Notes: generated by a model from the sequence alone, not told the origin. A stretch of DNA of 64,000 nt from Sulfuritalea sp. (GCA_023229545.1 JALNZB010000013.1:21725-85724), one strand, 5' to 3'; positions 34,300 through 43,604 are shown, counted from the first letter of the stretch. Program-made: numbers and translations.

Positions 34300-35775
34300 A
34301 TGAACTCGCAACTTCTTAGCCTCGCCATCTGGGTTCCCATCCTCGGCGCCTTGCCGGTGTTCTGGATCGGCTCCGAGCGCCGCACGCTGGTGCGCTGGCT
34401 GTCGCTGGCCGTCGCCGTTGCCGGATTCATGGTCACCATTCCGCTCTACACCGGCTTCGATGCGACACTGAGCAGCATGCAGTTCGTCGAACAATCGCCA
34501 TGGATCACCCGCTTCAATGTTCAGTACCTGCTCGGGGTTGATGGCATTTCGATGCCTTTTATCCTGCTCAACAGCCTGATCACCGTGCTGGTGGTGCTGG
34601 CCGGCTGGGAGGTTATTGAAGACAAGCAGGCGCAGTACATGGGCGCCTTCCTCATCATGTCCGGCCTCATGAACGGCATTTTCAGCGCGCTTGACGGCGT
34701 GCTGTTCTATGTTTTCTTCGAGGCCTCGCTGATCCCGATGTACATCATCATCGGCGCCTGGGGCGGACCGAAGCGCGTCTATGCGGCCTTCAAGTTCTTC
34801 CTCTACACGCTGCTCGGCTCACTCTTGATGCTGGTTGCCCTGATCTGGTTGTTCCTCGAGTCGGGAGGCAGCTTCAACATCCTGGACTGGCACCAGTTGC
34901 GCCTTGGCATGGCGCCGCAGATACTGATTTTCATCGCCTTCCTTGTTTCATTTGCCGTCAAGGTGCCGATGTGGCCGGTGCATACATGGTTGCCGGATGC
35001 CCACGTCGAGGCTCCTACTGGAGGCTCGGTGGTGCTTGCCGCCATTGCGCTGAAGCTTGGCGCCTATGGTTTCGTCCGGTTTTCTCTGCCCATCGTGCCC
35101 GACGCCAGCCATCATCTCGCGCCGCTGATGATAGCCCTGAGCCTGATCGCCGTGATCTACATCGGCTTCGTCGCGCTGGCGCAGACCGACATGAAAAAGC
35201 TGATCGCCTATTCGTCGATCTCGCACATGGGTTTTGTCACCCTCGGCTTTTTCATCTTCAACCAGATTGGCATCGAAGGCGCGCTGGTGCAGATGATCTC
35301 GCACGGCTTCGTCTCGGCGGCGATGTTCCTCTGCGTCGGCGTCATGTACGACCGCATGCATTCGCGCCAGATCGCCGACTACGGCGGCGTGGTGAATACC
35401 ATGCCGAAGTTCGCCGCGCTGTTCGTCTTTTTTTCCATGGCCAATTCCGGTTTGCCGGCCACCTCGGGTTTTGTCGGCGAGTTCATGGTTATCCTCGGCG
35501 CAATCAAGTTCAATTTCTGGGTCGGCTTTGCCGCCGCCACCACGCTGATACTCGGTGCCGCCTACACTCTGTGGATGGTCAAGCGCGTGGTGTTCGGCGC
35601 GATTGGCAATGATCATGTTGCCAAGCTGAAAGACATCGGCGGTCGCGAGTTTCTGGTGCTCGGTCTGTTGGCGGTCTGTGTTTTGGCCATGGGCCTTTAC
35701 CCATTCCCGTTCACCGAAGTGATGCACGCTTCGGTGGATAACCTGCTCAAGCACGTTATGGCGAGCAAGCTCTGA
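34300..35775 (+). CDS. nuoM: NADH-quinone oxidoreductase subunit M
   Basis: A 491-residue antiporter-like proton-pumping subunit. YFxFEASLIPMYxII-type sequence (FFEASLIPMYIIIGAWGG), VHTWLPDAHVEAPTGGSVVL and KKLIAYSSISHMGFVTLG identify NuoM. It starts 28 bases after nuoL. Confidence 0.97.
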   Translation: MNSQLLSLAIWVPILGALPVFWIGSERRTLVRWLSLAVAVAGFMVTIPLYTGFDATLSSMQFVEQSPWITRFNVQYLLGVDGISMPFILLNSLITVLVVLAGWEVIEDKQAQYMGAFLIMSGLMNGIFSALDGVLFYVFFEASLIPMYIIIGAWGGPKRVYAAFKFFLYTLLGSLLMLVALIWLFLESGGSFNILDWHQLRLGMAPQILIFIAFLVSFAVKVPMWPVHTWLPDAHVEAPTGGSVVLAAIALKLGAYGFVRFSLPIVPDASHHLAPLMIALSLIAVIYIGFVALAQTDMKKLIAYSSISHMGFVTLGFFIFNQIGIEGALVQMISHGFVSAAMFLCVGVMYDRMHSRQIADYGGVVNTMPKFAALFVFFSMANSGLPATSGFVGEFMVILGAIKFNFWVGFAAATTLILGAAYTLWMVKRVVFGAIGNDHVAKLKDIGGREFLVLGLLAVCVLAMGLYPFPFTEVMHASVDNLLKHVMASKL

Positions 35776-35820
35776 TGACCGACCACAGCGGCACACAACA
35801 CGAAAGACACGAGAGAAGCG

Positions 35821-37302
35821 ATGCTGAATAATTTCGTGATGCCCGACCTGTACCCGGCGGCGCCGGAGATATTTCTCCTGCTGATGTCCTTCGTGGTGCT
35901 GTTTGTCGACTTGATCTTCGGCGCCACCCGGCGCTGGATGGCGGCCATGTTGACCGTGATCACACTGATCGGCTGTGCCGCGATCACTTTGGTCACCGCC
36001 GACGGTCAGACCACGCTGACCTTCAGCAACATGTATGTCGACGATCTGCTGTCCGATTTCCTCAAGCTCATGACCTACCTTGCGGTGATCATGATGCTGG
36101 TTTACAGCCGGCAGTACATGGCGGACCGTAGCCTGAACAAGGGCGAGTTTTACCTGCTGGTGCTGTATGCCACGCTGGGCATGATGGTGATGATTTCGGC
36201 GGCCAACCTGCTGACCATGTATCTCGGTCTCGAATTGATGTCGCTTTCGCTCTATGGCCTGGTGGCCATCGATCGCGACAGCTCGCGCGCCACCGAGGCG
36301 GCGATGAAGTATTTTGTGCTCGGCGCCCTGGCCTCGGGCTTGCTGCTCTACGGCATGTCGATGATCTACGGCGCCACCGGCAGCCTTGAAATCGGTGGTG
36401 TGGCGCAAGCGCTGTATCAGGGTCAGGCGGAAAAACCGGTGTTGGTGTTCGGCCTCGTATTCCTCGTCGCCGGGGTCGCCTTCAAGTTGGGGCTGGTGCC
36501 CTTTCACATGTGGATTCCCGATGTCTATCATGGTGCGCCAACGGCAGTGACCATGTTCATCGGTTCCGCGCCGAAGCTTGCCGCCTTCGCCATGGCGCTG
36601 CGTCTGTTGGTCTATGCACTGTTCGGGCTGGCAGTCGACTGGCAGAAAATGCTGCTGATCATGGCTGTGCTGTCCATCGGTCTCGGGAATCTGGCGGCTA
36701 TCGCGCAGACCAATATCAAGCGCATGCTGGCGTATTCGGCGATTTCGCATATGGGCTACATGGTGCTCGGCCTGATGTCGGGTGTGGTCGGCGGCCAGAT
36801 CGATGCCTTCACTGCGATCAATGCTTACAGTTCGTCGTTGTACTACACCGTTGCTTACGTATTGATGTCGCTCGGCGCCTTCGGCATGGTGCTGCTGCTG
36901 TCGCGCGCCGGTTATGAGGCGGAAAACCTGGAAGACTTCAAGGGACTCAACAAACGCAGTCCGTGGTTTGCCGCGATGATGCTGATCATCATGTTTTCGA
37001 TGGCCGGCATTCCGTTCTTCATCGGCTTCTTCGCCAAGTTTGCCGTGCTGCTGGCCGCCATCAAGGCGGGTTACACGGCGGTCGCCGTGGTTGCCGTGAT
37101 GTTCTCGCTGGTCGGCGCCTTCTACTATCTGCGCGTGGTCAAGCTAATGTACTTCGACACTCCGGTCGATTCGGCACCGATCACGGCCGGACTCGACCTG
37201 CGCGTGCTGTTGTCGCTAAACGGGCTTGCAGTCGCCGCATTCGGTCTGTTCCCCGATGCGCTGATGGTGGTTTGCACCACCGCCCTGATGCGCTCGCTTT
37301 AG
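35821..37302 (+). CDS. nuoN: NADH-quinone oxidoreductase subunit N
   Basis: A 493-residue antiporter-like subunit closing the operon. FHMWIPDVYHGAPTAVTMFI and IKRMLAYSAISHMGYMVLGL are typical NuoN motifs. A gap of 45 bases separates it from nuoM. The next gene, a NUDIX hydrolase, begins 150 bases later, with no obvious terminator between. Confidence 0.97.
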   Translation: MLNNFVMPDLYPAAPEIFLLLMSFVVLFVDLIFGATRRWMAAMLTVITLIGCAAITLVTADGQTTLTFSNMYVDDLLSDFLKLMTYLAVIMMLVYSRQYMADRSLNKGEFYLLVLYATLGMMVMISAANLLTMYLGLELMSLSLYGLVAIDRDSSRATEAAMKYFVLGALASGLLLYGMSMIYGATGSLEIGGVAQALYQGQAEKPVLVFGLVFLVAGVAFKLGLVPFHMWIPDVYHGAPTAVTMFIGSAPKLAAFAMALRLLVYALFGLAVDWQKMLLIMAVLSIGLGNLAAIAQTNIKRMLAYSAISHMGYMVLGLMSGVVGGQIDAFTAINAYSSSLYYTVAYVLMSLGAFGMVLLLSRAGYEAENLEDFKGLNKRSPWFAAMMLIIMFSMAGIPFFIGFFAKFAVLLAAIKAGYTAVAVVAVMFSLVGAFYYLRVVKLMYFDTPVDSAPITAGLDLRVLLSLNGLAVAAFGLFPDALMVVCTTALMRSL

Positions 37303-37452
37303 GCGGCGCACCAGCTTGCACCGCGCCACAAGGCGCAATCGAAACCGGACCGAGGAAGTCGCGCGCAGTTCGCATGACGGCCTCTTCGTTTCCGTTCCGG
37401 TGCCTGCCTGATAAGATGGAGCCGATGGATCGATGGTGCCCCTGACGCAAAT

Positions 37453-38016
37453 ATGGACGATTCAGAGCTGATTGAACATACCGTAAGCAGTGAGCCTGTT
37501 TTTGACGGCAAGCTGCTGCATGTTCGGCGCGATACGGTGCGTCTGTCGAACGGTCATGAGACCGTCCGCGAGTGGATTGCCCATCCGGGGGCTGTCGTGG
37601 TGCTGGCGGCGCTGGATAACGGAAACCTCTTGTTCGAGCGCCAGTTCCGTTATCCGCTACAGCGCATATTCGTCGAGCTTCCCGCCGGAAAAATCGATCT
37701 CCATGAACATCCACTGGATACCGCGAAGCGTGAACTGCGCGAGGAGACCGGCCATCAGGCCAAGTTCTGGCGGCATCTGGCGACCATGCACCCGTGCATC
37801 GGCTATTCCGACGAACGCATCGAGATATTCTGGGCGCACGGTTTGATTTATGTCGGCCATCAGCGCGATCACGGCGAGTTTCTCGATGTCATCGAAATGA
37901 ACGTGTCCGAGGCGCTGCTGGCGGTGCGCGATGGCGAGATCACCGACGGCAAGAGCATCGCCGCCCTGATGTGGGCGGACAAGATTGATTCCGGAGCATG
38001 GTCTGTTCCCGACTGA
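37453..38016 (+). CDS. NUDIX hydrolase, ADP-ribose pyrophosphatase type
   Basis: A 187-residue NUDIX enzyme. The catalytic box G-x5-E-x7-REUxEE-x-GU is complete (GKIDLHEHPLDTAKRELREE followed by TG, about residues 78-99). N-terminal sequence and LFERQFRYPLQRIFVELPAG match ADP-ribose/ADP-sugar pyrophosphatases. It lies after nuoN and five bases before a sensor kinase gene, with which it may be co-transcribed. The exact substrate is not readable from sequence. Confidence 0.88.
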   Translation: MDDSELIEHTVSSEPVFDGKLLHVRRDTVRLSNGHETVREWIAHPGAVVVLAALDNGNLLFERQFRYPLQRIFVELPAGKIDLHEHPLDTAKRELREETGHQAKFWRHLATMHPCIGYSDERIEIFWAHGLIYVGHQRDHGEFLDVIEMNVSEALLAVRDGEITDGKSIAALMWADKIDSGAWSVPD

Positions 38017-38021
38017 ATGAG

Positions 38022-39254
38022 ATGAACAAGATCGACACCGAAACTCTTCACGAAGAACCGGATCTTGACCCATCCGGCAACTACACGCTGGAAGCGCTGC
38101 ATGTCCTGGCGGAGGTTTCCAGCAATCTGGTCGATGAGGACGATCTTGACGAGTTGCTGGGCCGTTTTTTGGGCACCATCATTCGCTTGGCCAAGGCCGA
38201 CGCCGGTGTGGTACGGGTGTTGACCAGCGACGGTCGGCACTTGCGCCTGGTTGCGGCGCGCGGTCTGCCGGCGGCGGTAGTCGAACAGGAGCGCCTCGTT
38301 TCGTACGATTGCGGCCAATGCGGCATTGCCATTGGGCAGAGCCGCCCCTGTTTCGAGATCGACCTGACAAGCTGTGCCGAGCGGACCGGATGCGACTATT
38401 TCGGCGCCGGCTGTCAGGCCATGGTGGTGGTGCCGCTGCAAAATTCCGGGCGATTGCTCGGCACCTACAATCTGTTCCTGCCGGAAGCTTTTGAATTGCC
38501 CGAAGAAGTGGTGCTGCTGTTCCGCTCGATCGGCGAGCATCTCGGCATGGCATTGGAGAACGCGCGCCTGAAGCGTGAAAACCTGCGTATCGTGCTGACC
38601 AGCGAGCGGCAAATGATGGCGGCCGAAATTCACGATTCGCTGGCGCAGACGCTGGCCTACATGAAAATGCGCATGGCAATGCTCAACGACGCCATTGCCG
38701 ACCAGTCGCTGGAGCGTAGCGCCAGGTACGCGGGAGACGTTGGTCAGGCGCTGGACGATGCCTATGGGCACCTGCGCGAGCTGCTGGTCCAGTTTCGCAG
38801 CCGCATGGATCCGATGGGCCTCCAGCATGCGCTGCATGGTCTGGCCTGCGGCTTTCAGGAGCGTACCGGCATCACGCTGCACCACGAAAACCGGATTGCC
38901 GATCTGCGCCTCGCGCCGGAGCAGGAGAGTCAAGTATTCCATATCCTGCAGGAAGCGCTGGCCAACGTCGCCCGCCATTCCGGCGCCACCGAGGCCAGCA
39001 TGACGCTGGACGTGGCCGGGGACTACTACACCGCCACGGTTGAAGACAACGGTCGCGGAGGGCAGGGCTTTTTTGCCATTGCCAATCGCGTCGGCGGTTT
39101 CGACGAGCATCCGGGGCTACGGGATCACTTTGGCCTTTCCATCATGCGCGAGCGGGCACAGAAGATCGGCGGTCGTCTTGAAGTCGTCAATTTGCCGCAG
39201 GGCGGTTTTCGCGTCAGACTCAGCTTCCCGCCTGGAGGGGGCCTCTCGAAATGA
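38022..39254 (+). CDS. Soluble NarX-like histidine kinase with GAF domain and cysteine cluster
   Basis: A 410-residue cytosolic kinase without membrane segments. A GAF domain (about 25-180) holds six cysteines at 97, 100, 110, 118, 124 and 131, including CGQC, which suggests an iron-sulfur or thiol redox sensor. The HisKA_3 phosphoacceptor is His204 in AAEIHDSLAQTLAYM, followed by HATPase with DNGRGGQG and the C-terminal GGRLEVVNLPQGGFRVRL. The layout equals the cytoplasmic half of NarX. It overlaps the response regulator gene by four bases. The signal is unknown. Confidence 0.85.
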   Translation: MNKIDTETLHEEPDLDPSGNYTLEALHVLAEVSSNLVDEDDLDELLGRFLGTIIRLAKADAGVVRVLTSDGRHLRLVAARGLPAAVVEQERLVSYDCGQCGIAIGQSRPCFEIDLTSCAERTGCDYFGAGCQAMVVVPLQNSGRLLGTYNLFLPEAFELPEEVVLLFRSIGEHLGMALENARLKRENLRIVLTSERQMMAAEIHDSLAQTLAYMKMRMAMLNDAIADQSLERSARYAGDVGQALDDAYGHLRELLVQFRSRMDPMGLQHALHGLACGFQERTGITLHHENRIADLRLAPEQESQVFHILQEALANVARHSGATEASMTLDVAGDYYTATVEDNGRGGQGFFAIANRVGGFDEHPGLRDHFGLSIMRERAQKIGGRLEVVNLPQGGFRVRLSFPPGGGLSK

Positions 39255-39940
39255 ACATTCCGACCCACACCGAACCGATTCGCGTCCTGCTGGTTGACGA
39301 TCACACCCTGTTTCGCAAGGGACTCGCCGAACTGCTGGAGCAGCGTGGTTCCATAACCGTGGCCGGTACCGCCGGCAACGCCGAGGATGCCTGCCGCATT
39401 CTTGTCGAGGCACGCCCCGATGTCATCATCATCGACCTCAACATGCCGCCCAACGGCGGTCTTAACCTGCTGCGCCAGTTGCGGGCGGACGGCTGGAGCG
39501 GGCCGGTGCTGATCCTCACCGTCAGCGACGCCGAGGAGGATCTCGCCGCCGCCCTGCAGGCCGGCGCCAAGGGCTATCTGCTGAAGGACATGGAACCGGA
39601 AGACGTGGTCGATGCCGTGCAGCGTGCGGTGCGCGGCGAAACGGTGATCGCTCCGGCGATGACGCTCAAGTTGGTCGACCTGCTGCAAGGCGGCAATGCT
39701 GCGGCGGCCAAGGCCGACACTCTGAAGCTGCTGACGACGCGCGAACGTGAGATTCTCCAGCAACTGTCGCAAGGATTGTCAAACAAGGCCATTGCCCGGG
39801 TTCTCGACATCAGTCATGACACCGTCAAGCTCCACGTCAAGCACGTTCTGGCCAAGCTCAACCTGAGCTCACGTGTCGAGGCCGCCGTTTTTGCCATCGA
39901 GCAAAAGGCGGCTGGGCAGGGCCGACGTACTCTCTCCTAA
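39251..39940 (+). CDS. NarL/FixJ-type response regulator
   Basis: A 229-residue regulator: receiver domain (about 8-125) with the phosphoacceptor Asp62 in DVIIIDLNMP and Lys near 113 in GYLLKDME, then a LuxR-type helix-turn-helix (about 160-220) with LTTREREILQQLSQGLSNKA and HVKHVLAKLNLSSRVEA. Cognate partner of the preceding kinase, with start overlapping its stop. NarL-like spacing suggests nitrate- or redox-related control, but no target is certain. Confidence 0.92.
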   Translation: MNIPTHTEPIRVLLVDDHTLFRKGLAELLEQRGSITVAGTAGNAEDACRILVEARPDVIIIDLNMPPNGGLNLLRQLRADGWSGPVLILTVSDAEEDLAAALQAGAKGYLLKDMEPEDVVDAVQRAVRGETVIAPAMTLKLVDLLQGGNAAAAKADTLKLLTTREREILQQLSQGLSNKAIARVLDISHDTVKLHVKHVLAKLNLSSRVEAAVFAIEQKAAGQGRRTLS

Positions 39941-39958
39941 CTCAGGAATTTCCCGTGC

Positions 39959-40945
39959 TCATGGCTGGCCGACCTCCAGCACGATCTTGCCGATATGCTG
40001 GTTTGATTCCATCAAGCGGTGCGCAGCGGCGGCCTGCGCCAGGGGGAAGCGGGCGAACAGGTGCGGCAGCAGTTCGCCGCGTCCGAGCGCCGGCCAGATG
40101 TTTGCCGCCAGCGCATCGCGGATCGCGGTCTTTTCGGTCAGCGTGCGCGGGCGCATGGTCGAGCCGGTGATCGTCAGCCGCTTCAGCATGACCGGCATCA
40201 TATCGGCTTCGCCCTTGCTGCCTTCGAGGAAGGCGATATACACCAGTCGTCCGTCGCGCCGCAACGAAGCGAGATTGCGCCGCAAGTAGGGGGCACCCAC
40301 CATGTCGAGGATCACGTCGACGCCGGTGCCCGCAGTGAACCTTTTTACCTTCTCGGCGAAGTCCGCCGTGCGGTAGTTGATGGCGTGCGCCGCCCCCGCT
40401 TTATGGCAGAAGGCCGCCTTTTCGTCGTTGCCGACGGTAACCATGCACTCGACGCCGAGGTGCTTCGCCAACTGGATGGCAGCAAGGCCGATGCCGCTCG
40501 ACCCGCCATGCACCAGCAGCCGCTCACCGCGCCGGAGGCGGCCCAGATCGACCAGATTGGCCCACACCGTAAACCAGGTTTCGGGCAGGGCTGCGGCGGT
40601 GGCGAAGTCCATCCCGACCGGAATCGGCAACGCGTGGCTGGCCGCCGCCACGCAGTATTCGGCATAGCCGCCGCCCGGCGTCAGCGCCGTAACGCCAGCG
40701 CCGACTTTCCATGCCGTGACATCGGCACCCACGGCAACAACACGTCCCGCAACTTCGAGGCCCAGCACCGGCGACGCATCCGGCGGTGGCGGGTAGCGCC
40801 CCGAGCGTTGCAATACGTCGGGACGATTGATGCCGGCGCAGACTACTTCGATCAGTATCTGTCCGGGGCCAGCCTGCGGCGCCGGGCCGTCGACAAGCTT
40901 CATGCAGTCGGCAGTGCCACCCGCGCCGTGGTCGATGTATTTCAT
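39959..40945 (-). CDS. NAD(P)H:quinone oxidoreductase-like (zinc-free MDR family)
   Basis: A 328-residue medium-chain dehydrogenase/reductase of the quinone oxidoreductase/PIG3 group. The N-terminal GroES-like part has CAGINRPDVLQRSGRYPPP, and the Rossmann part has LVHGGSSGIGLAAIQLAKHLG. Structural zinc cysteines are absent, as in this subgroup. It is the last gene on the dsr strand, 39 bases after the SUMT gene, and convergent with the response regulator. A link to sulfur metabolism is not shown. Confidence 0.82.
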   Translation of the reverse strand: MKYIDHGAGGTADCMKLVDGPAPQAGPGQILIEVVCAGINRPDVLQRSGRYPPPPDASPVLGLEVAGRVVAVGADVTAWKVGAGVTALTPGGGYAEYCVAAASHALPIPVGMDFATAAALPETWFTVWANLVDLGRLRRGERLLVHGGSSGIGLAAIQLAKHLGVECMVTVGNDEKAAFCHKAGAAHAINYRTADFAEKVKRFTAGTGVDVILDMVGAPYLRRNLASLRRDGRLVYIAFLEGSKGEADMMPVMLKRLTITGSTMRPRTLTEKTAIRDALAANIWPALGRGELLPHLFARFPLAQAAAAHRLMESNQHIGKIVLEVGQP

Positions 40946-40984
40946 GTTGTTGCGCTCTGTCGGCGGTCCTACCGGGCCGTACTT

Positions 40985-41752
40985 TCAGCCGATGTCCTCG
41001 GCGAACCAGCGCAGCTTGTCGCGCAGCATGACCACTTCGCCGACAATGATCAAGGTCGGCGCCCGCAGATGGGCGGCGGCGGCCAGAGCCGGCAGCGTGG
41101 TCAGCGTGCCGGTGACCGTGCGCTGGCTGGGCTGGGTGCCGTGTTGCACGATGGCGGCCGGCCAGTCGGCGGGTAGGCCGTGCTCCATGAGTTTGGCGCA
41201 CAGGTGCGGCAGGCCTGACAAGCCCATGTAGATCACTACCGTCTGACGGCGCCGGGCGAGGCCGGGCCAGTCCAGGTTCATGCTGCCGTCCTGGAGATGG
41301 CCGGTGACAAAGACGCAGGCCTGGGCGTGGTTGCGATGTGTCAGCGGGATGCCGGCATAGGAGCCGACACCGGCGGCGGCCGTAATGCCAGGCACAACCT
41401 CGAAGTTGACGCCGTCGCCGTGCAGGGTTTCGACTTCTTCGCCGCCCCGGCCGAAGATGTAGGGGTCGCCGCCCTTGAGACGCACCACGCGTTTGCCGCT
41501 TTTGGCCAGACGCACCAGCAACTGGTTGATCTGTTCCTGGGGTAGTGAGTGGTTACCGCGTTCCTTGCCCGCATAGATACGCTCGGCATCGGGGCGCGCA
41601 AGCTTTAGCACAGCTTGCGAAACGAGGTTGTCGTAGACCAGGACATCCGCTTCGCCGATCAGGCGCGCGGCCTTGAGGGTCAGCAATTCCGGATCGCCGG
41701 GGCCGGCGCCGACCAGATAGACCCAACCGGGTCGTGCGGGAACAGGTTTCAT
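40985..41752 (-). CDS. cobA: Uroporphyrinogen-III C-methyltransferase (SUMT) for sirohaem
   Basis: A 255-residue SUMT that makes precorrin-2 from uroporphyrinogen III with two SAM. VYLVGAGPGDPELLTLKAAR, VRLKGGDPYIFGRGGEE and VVPGITAAAGVGSYAGIPLT are family signatures. No dehydrogenase/chelatase domain is fused, so CysG-N activity must be elsewhere. Placement 30 bases after dsrR fits supply of sirohaem, the DsrAB cofactor. The start AUG is followed by a short KPVPARPG leader. Confidence 0.93.
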   Translation of the reverse strand: MKPVPARPGWVYLVGAGPGDPELLTLKAARLIGEADVLVYDNLVSQAVLKLARPDAERIYAGKERGNHSLPQEQINQLLVRLAKSGKRVVRLKGGDPYIFGRGGEEVETLHGDGVNFEVVPGITAAAGVGSYAGIPLTHRNHAQACVFVTGHLQDGSMNLDWPGLARRRQTVVIYMGLSGLPHLCAKLMEHGLPADWPAAIVQHGTQPSQRTVTGTLTTLPALAAAAHLRAPTLIIVGEVVMLRDKLRWFAEDIG

Positions 41753-41782
41753 GGACGCAATGTTACCTTGGTCCTGGCCTGC

Positions 41783-42136
41783 TCAGGAGCAACCTCCGCC
41801 GCAACTTCCACAATTCCCGGCGGCGGATGACGAGGGGCAGCCGCCGCGGAAGATGAACTGGAATTCCCCCGCCTGGACTTCGGCGAAATCCAGCGTGGCG
41901 CCCTCCAGCAGGGGTTGGCTGCGCGGCGAGATCAGGATCGTGATACCGCCACCATCGATGATCAGATCATCTTCGCGTTCATCGTCGAAGCCCATGCCGT
42001 AGACCAGCTCGCCGTCGTTTTCGTCATACTTGGCGGCGACTCGCAGCATGGGCGGCTTCGAGTTGCGCCCGCTGTCGGACTGTTCGGCGGCGGCGCGAAT
42101 GACCTGATCGGCGGCGGACGGGGTCAGAGTGAACAT
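41783..42136 (-). CDS. dsrR: DsrR, A-type Fe-S carrier-like protein
   Basis: A 117-residue relative of IscA. FTLTPSAADQVIRAAAEQ and YGMGFDDEREDDLIIDGGGI match DsrR of Allochromatium, which lacks the usual IscA cysteines and affects DsrA levels. Here the C-terminus ends in a Cys/Gly/Ser-rich tail with four cysteines (C-x8-C-x2-C-x3-C), while the N-proximal IscA cysteine is absent. The gene starts 13 bases inside the end of dsrN. Confidence 0.85.
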   Translation of the reverse strand: MFTLTPSAADQVIRAAAEQSDSGRNSKPPMLRVAAKYDENDGELVYGMGFDDEREDDLIIDGGGITILISPRSQPLLEGATLDFAEVQAGEFQFIFRGGCPSSSAAGNCGSCGGGCS

Positions 42137-43581
42137 GGGGTGGGTTCCTTGTGATCGGCGATGACGCAGTTGCGGACGTGCTGGACGAATTGTGCCGGCC
42201 AGTCGCAGCCGCTGGAGGCGCGCAGATGGGTGTAGGAGGCGAGCAGCCGGTGAAGAAAAACGCCATCGCGGCGACCGTCGATGCCGTGTCCGCGGCGGAC
42301 AGCGTAGGCATAGCGGGTGTCGGCGGGCAGGTTGTCAAGGCTCGAATAGTGAAATTCGTGGGCGTGCAGCGCCGCCGGGCTGGTCGTGGAAGCGGGCGAT
42401 TGGGTATCGGCAATGTTGTGAGTGGCGCGCCACGGATGGTCGGCATTGGCTTCAAGAATTACGTAGCCGCGACCAACGGGTTTGTCGTGCATGCGGATGT
42501 CGCCGGGGATCGCGCCGACCATGGCGGCCCGGCGCCCCTTCCAGTCGATGCTGCGTGCCAGATACATCAGACCGCCGCACTCGGCGTAAGTCGGCAAGCC
42601 GGACTCGATGGCGCGTCGAATGTCGGTGCGCAGGCGGGTGTTGGCCTCCAGTTCATCGAGAAAGCATTCGGGAAAGCCGCCGCCGATCAAGAGTCCGTCG
42701 CAAGGCGGCAGCTTTGCATCGTGCAGGGTATCGAAGAATACGGTTTGCGCGCCAGCGGCAACCAGCGCGTCGAGGTCGTCGGCGTAGTAGAAGCCGAAGG
42801 CGGCATCGCGGGCGATGGCGATGCGCACCGGTTTTTCACTGCTGCGCCACTGCGCGGGCGGTGGCACCGGAGGCGACAGGGCAACATTGGTTTTGCTGAC
42901 GGCCAGCAGGTGCTCAAGATTGACTTGCGCGGCAATGCGGTCGCCAATGGCGGCGACATGGCGTTCGGCTCCGGCGGCCTCGTTGGCCGGCATCAGGCCC
43001 AGATGACGTTCGACCAGCGCCAGTTCGGCGTCTTCCTGCACGGCGCCAATGACCGGAACATCGGTGTAATGCTCGATCACCGCGCGCAGCTTGGACTCGT
43101 GGCGGCGACCGCCAAGGCGGTTGAGAATCACGCCGGCAATGCGGATATTGCGGTCAAAGGCCTGGTAGCCAAGGATCAGCGGCGCGATGCCGCGCGTCAC
43201 GCCGCGTGCATCGAGCACCAGAATCACGGGCAGGTCGAGCAGACGGGCCAGTGCGGCGTTGCTGTTCGAACCTTCGAGGTCGAGTCCGTCGTACAGCCCC
43301 TTGTTGCCTTCGACAAGGCAGACCTCGGCATCATGGCCATGACGGGCAAACTGGGCTTTCAGCTCGCTATCGGGCGAAAGAAAAAAATCCAGGTTGTAGC
43401 AGGGCCGACCGGCCGCGACCGAAAGCCACAGCGGATCGATGTAGTCCGGTCCCTTCTTGAAGGGTTGTACGCTGCGTTGGCGCTGTCCGTGCTTACCCGC
43501 ACTCAGCGCCGCCGCCAAGCCGATGCTGATGGTGGTCTTGCCGGACGACTTGTGCGCGGCCGAGATCAGGAAACGATGCAT
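42124..43581 (-). CDS. dsrN: DsrN, cobyrinic acid a,c-diamide synthase-like amidase for sirohaem amide
   Basis: A 485-residue member of the CobB/CbiA family: an N-terminal ATP-binding domain (ISAAHKSSGKTTISIGLAAA P-loop, FKKGPDYIDPLW) and a C-terminal class I glutaminase domain (LLIGGGFPECFLDELEAN; nucleophile Cys in TYAECGGLMYL). In the dsr operon this is DsrN, which amidates sirohaem to the sirohaem amide used by DsrA. The frame runs open upstream through dsrP in another frame, so the ATG of MHRFLISAAHK was chosen, 23 bases after dsrP. Confidence 0.93.
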   Translation of the reverse strand: MHRFLISAAHKSSGKTTISIGLAAALSAGKHGQRQRSVQPFKKGPDYIDPLWLSVAAGRPCYNLDFFLSPDSELKAQFARHGHDAEVCLVEGNKGLYDGLDLEGSNSNAALARLLDLPVILVLDARGVTRGIAPLILGYQAFDRNIRIAGVILNRLGGRRHESKLRAVIEHYTDVPVIGAVQEDAELALVERHLGLMPANEAAGAERHVAAIGDRIAAQVNLEHLLAVSKTNVALSPPVPPPAQWRSSEKPVRIAIARDAAFGFYYADDLDALVAAGAQTVFFDTLHDAKLPPCDGLLIGGGFPECFLDELEANTRLRTDIRRAIESGLPTYAECGGLMYLARSIDWKGRRAAMVGAIPGDIRMHDKPVGRGYVILEANADHPWRATHNIADTQSPASTTSPAALHAHEFHYSSLDNLPADTRYAYAVRRGHGIDGRRDGVFLHRLLASYTHLRASSGCDWPAQFVQHVRNCVIADHKEPTPCSL

Positions 43582-43604
43582 GGCGCGCAGGCCGGACGAC
43601 GGGT

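Noticed and set aside
34948..36750. Minus-strand frame of 600 codons opposite nuoM and nuoN
   Set aside because: Spans two real genes and their gap and is full of His, Gln and Arg; no signal for translation.
40680..40715. Further dispersed-repeat copy in the quinone oxidoreductase gene
   Set aside because: The match covers GCCAGCGCCGACTTT only and coincides with the conserved family motif KVGAGV, so coding constraint explains it.
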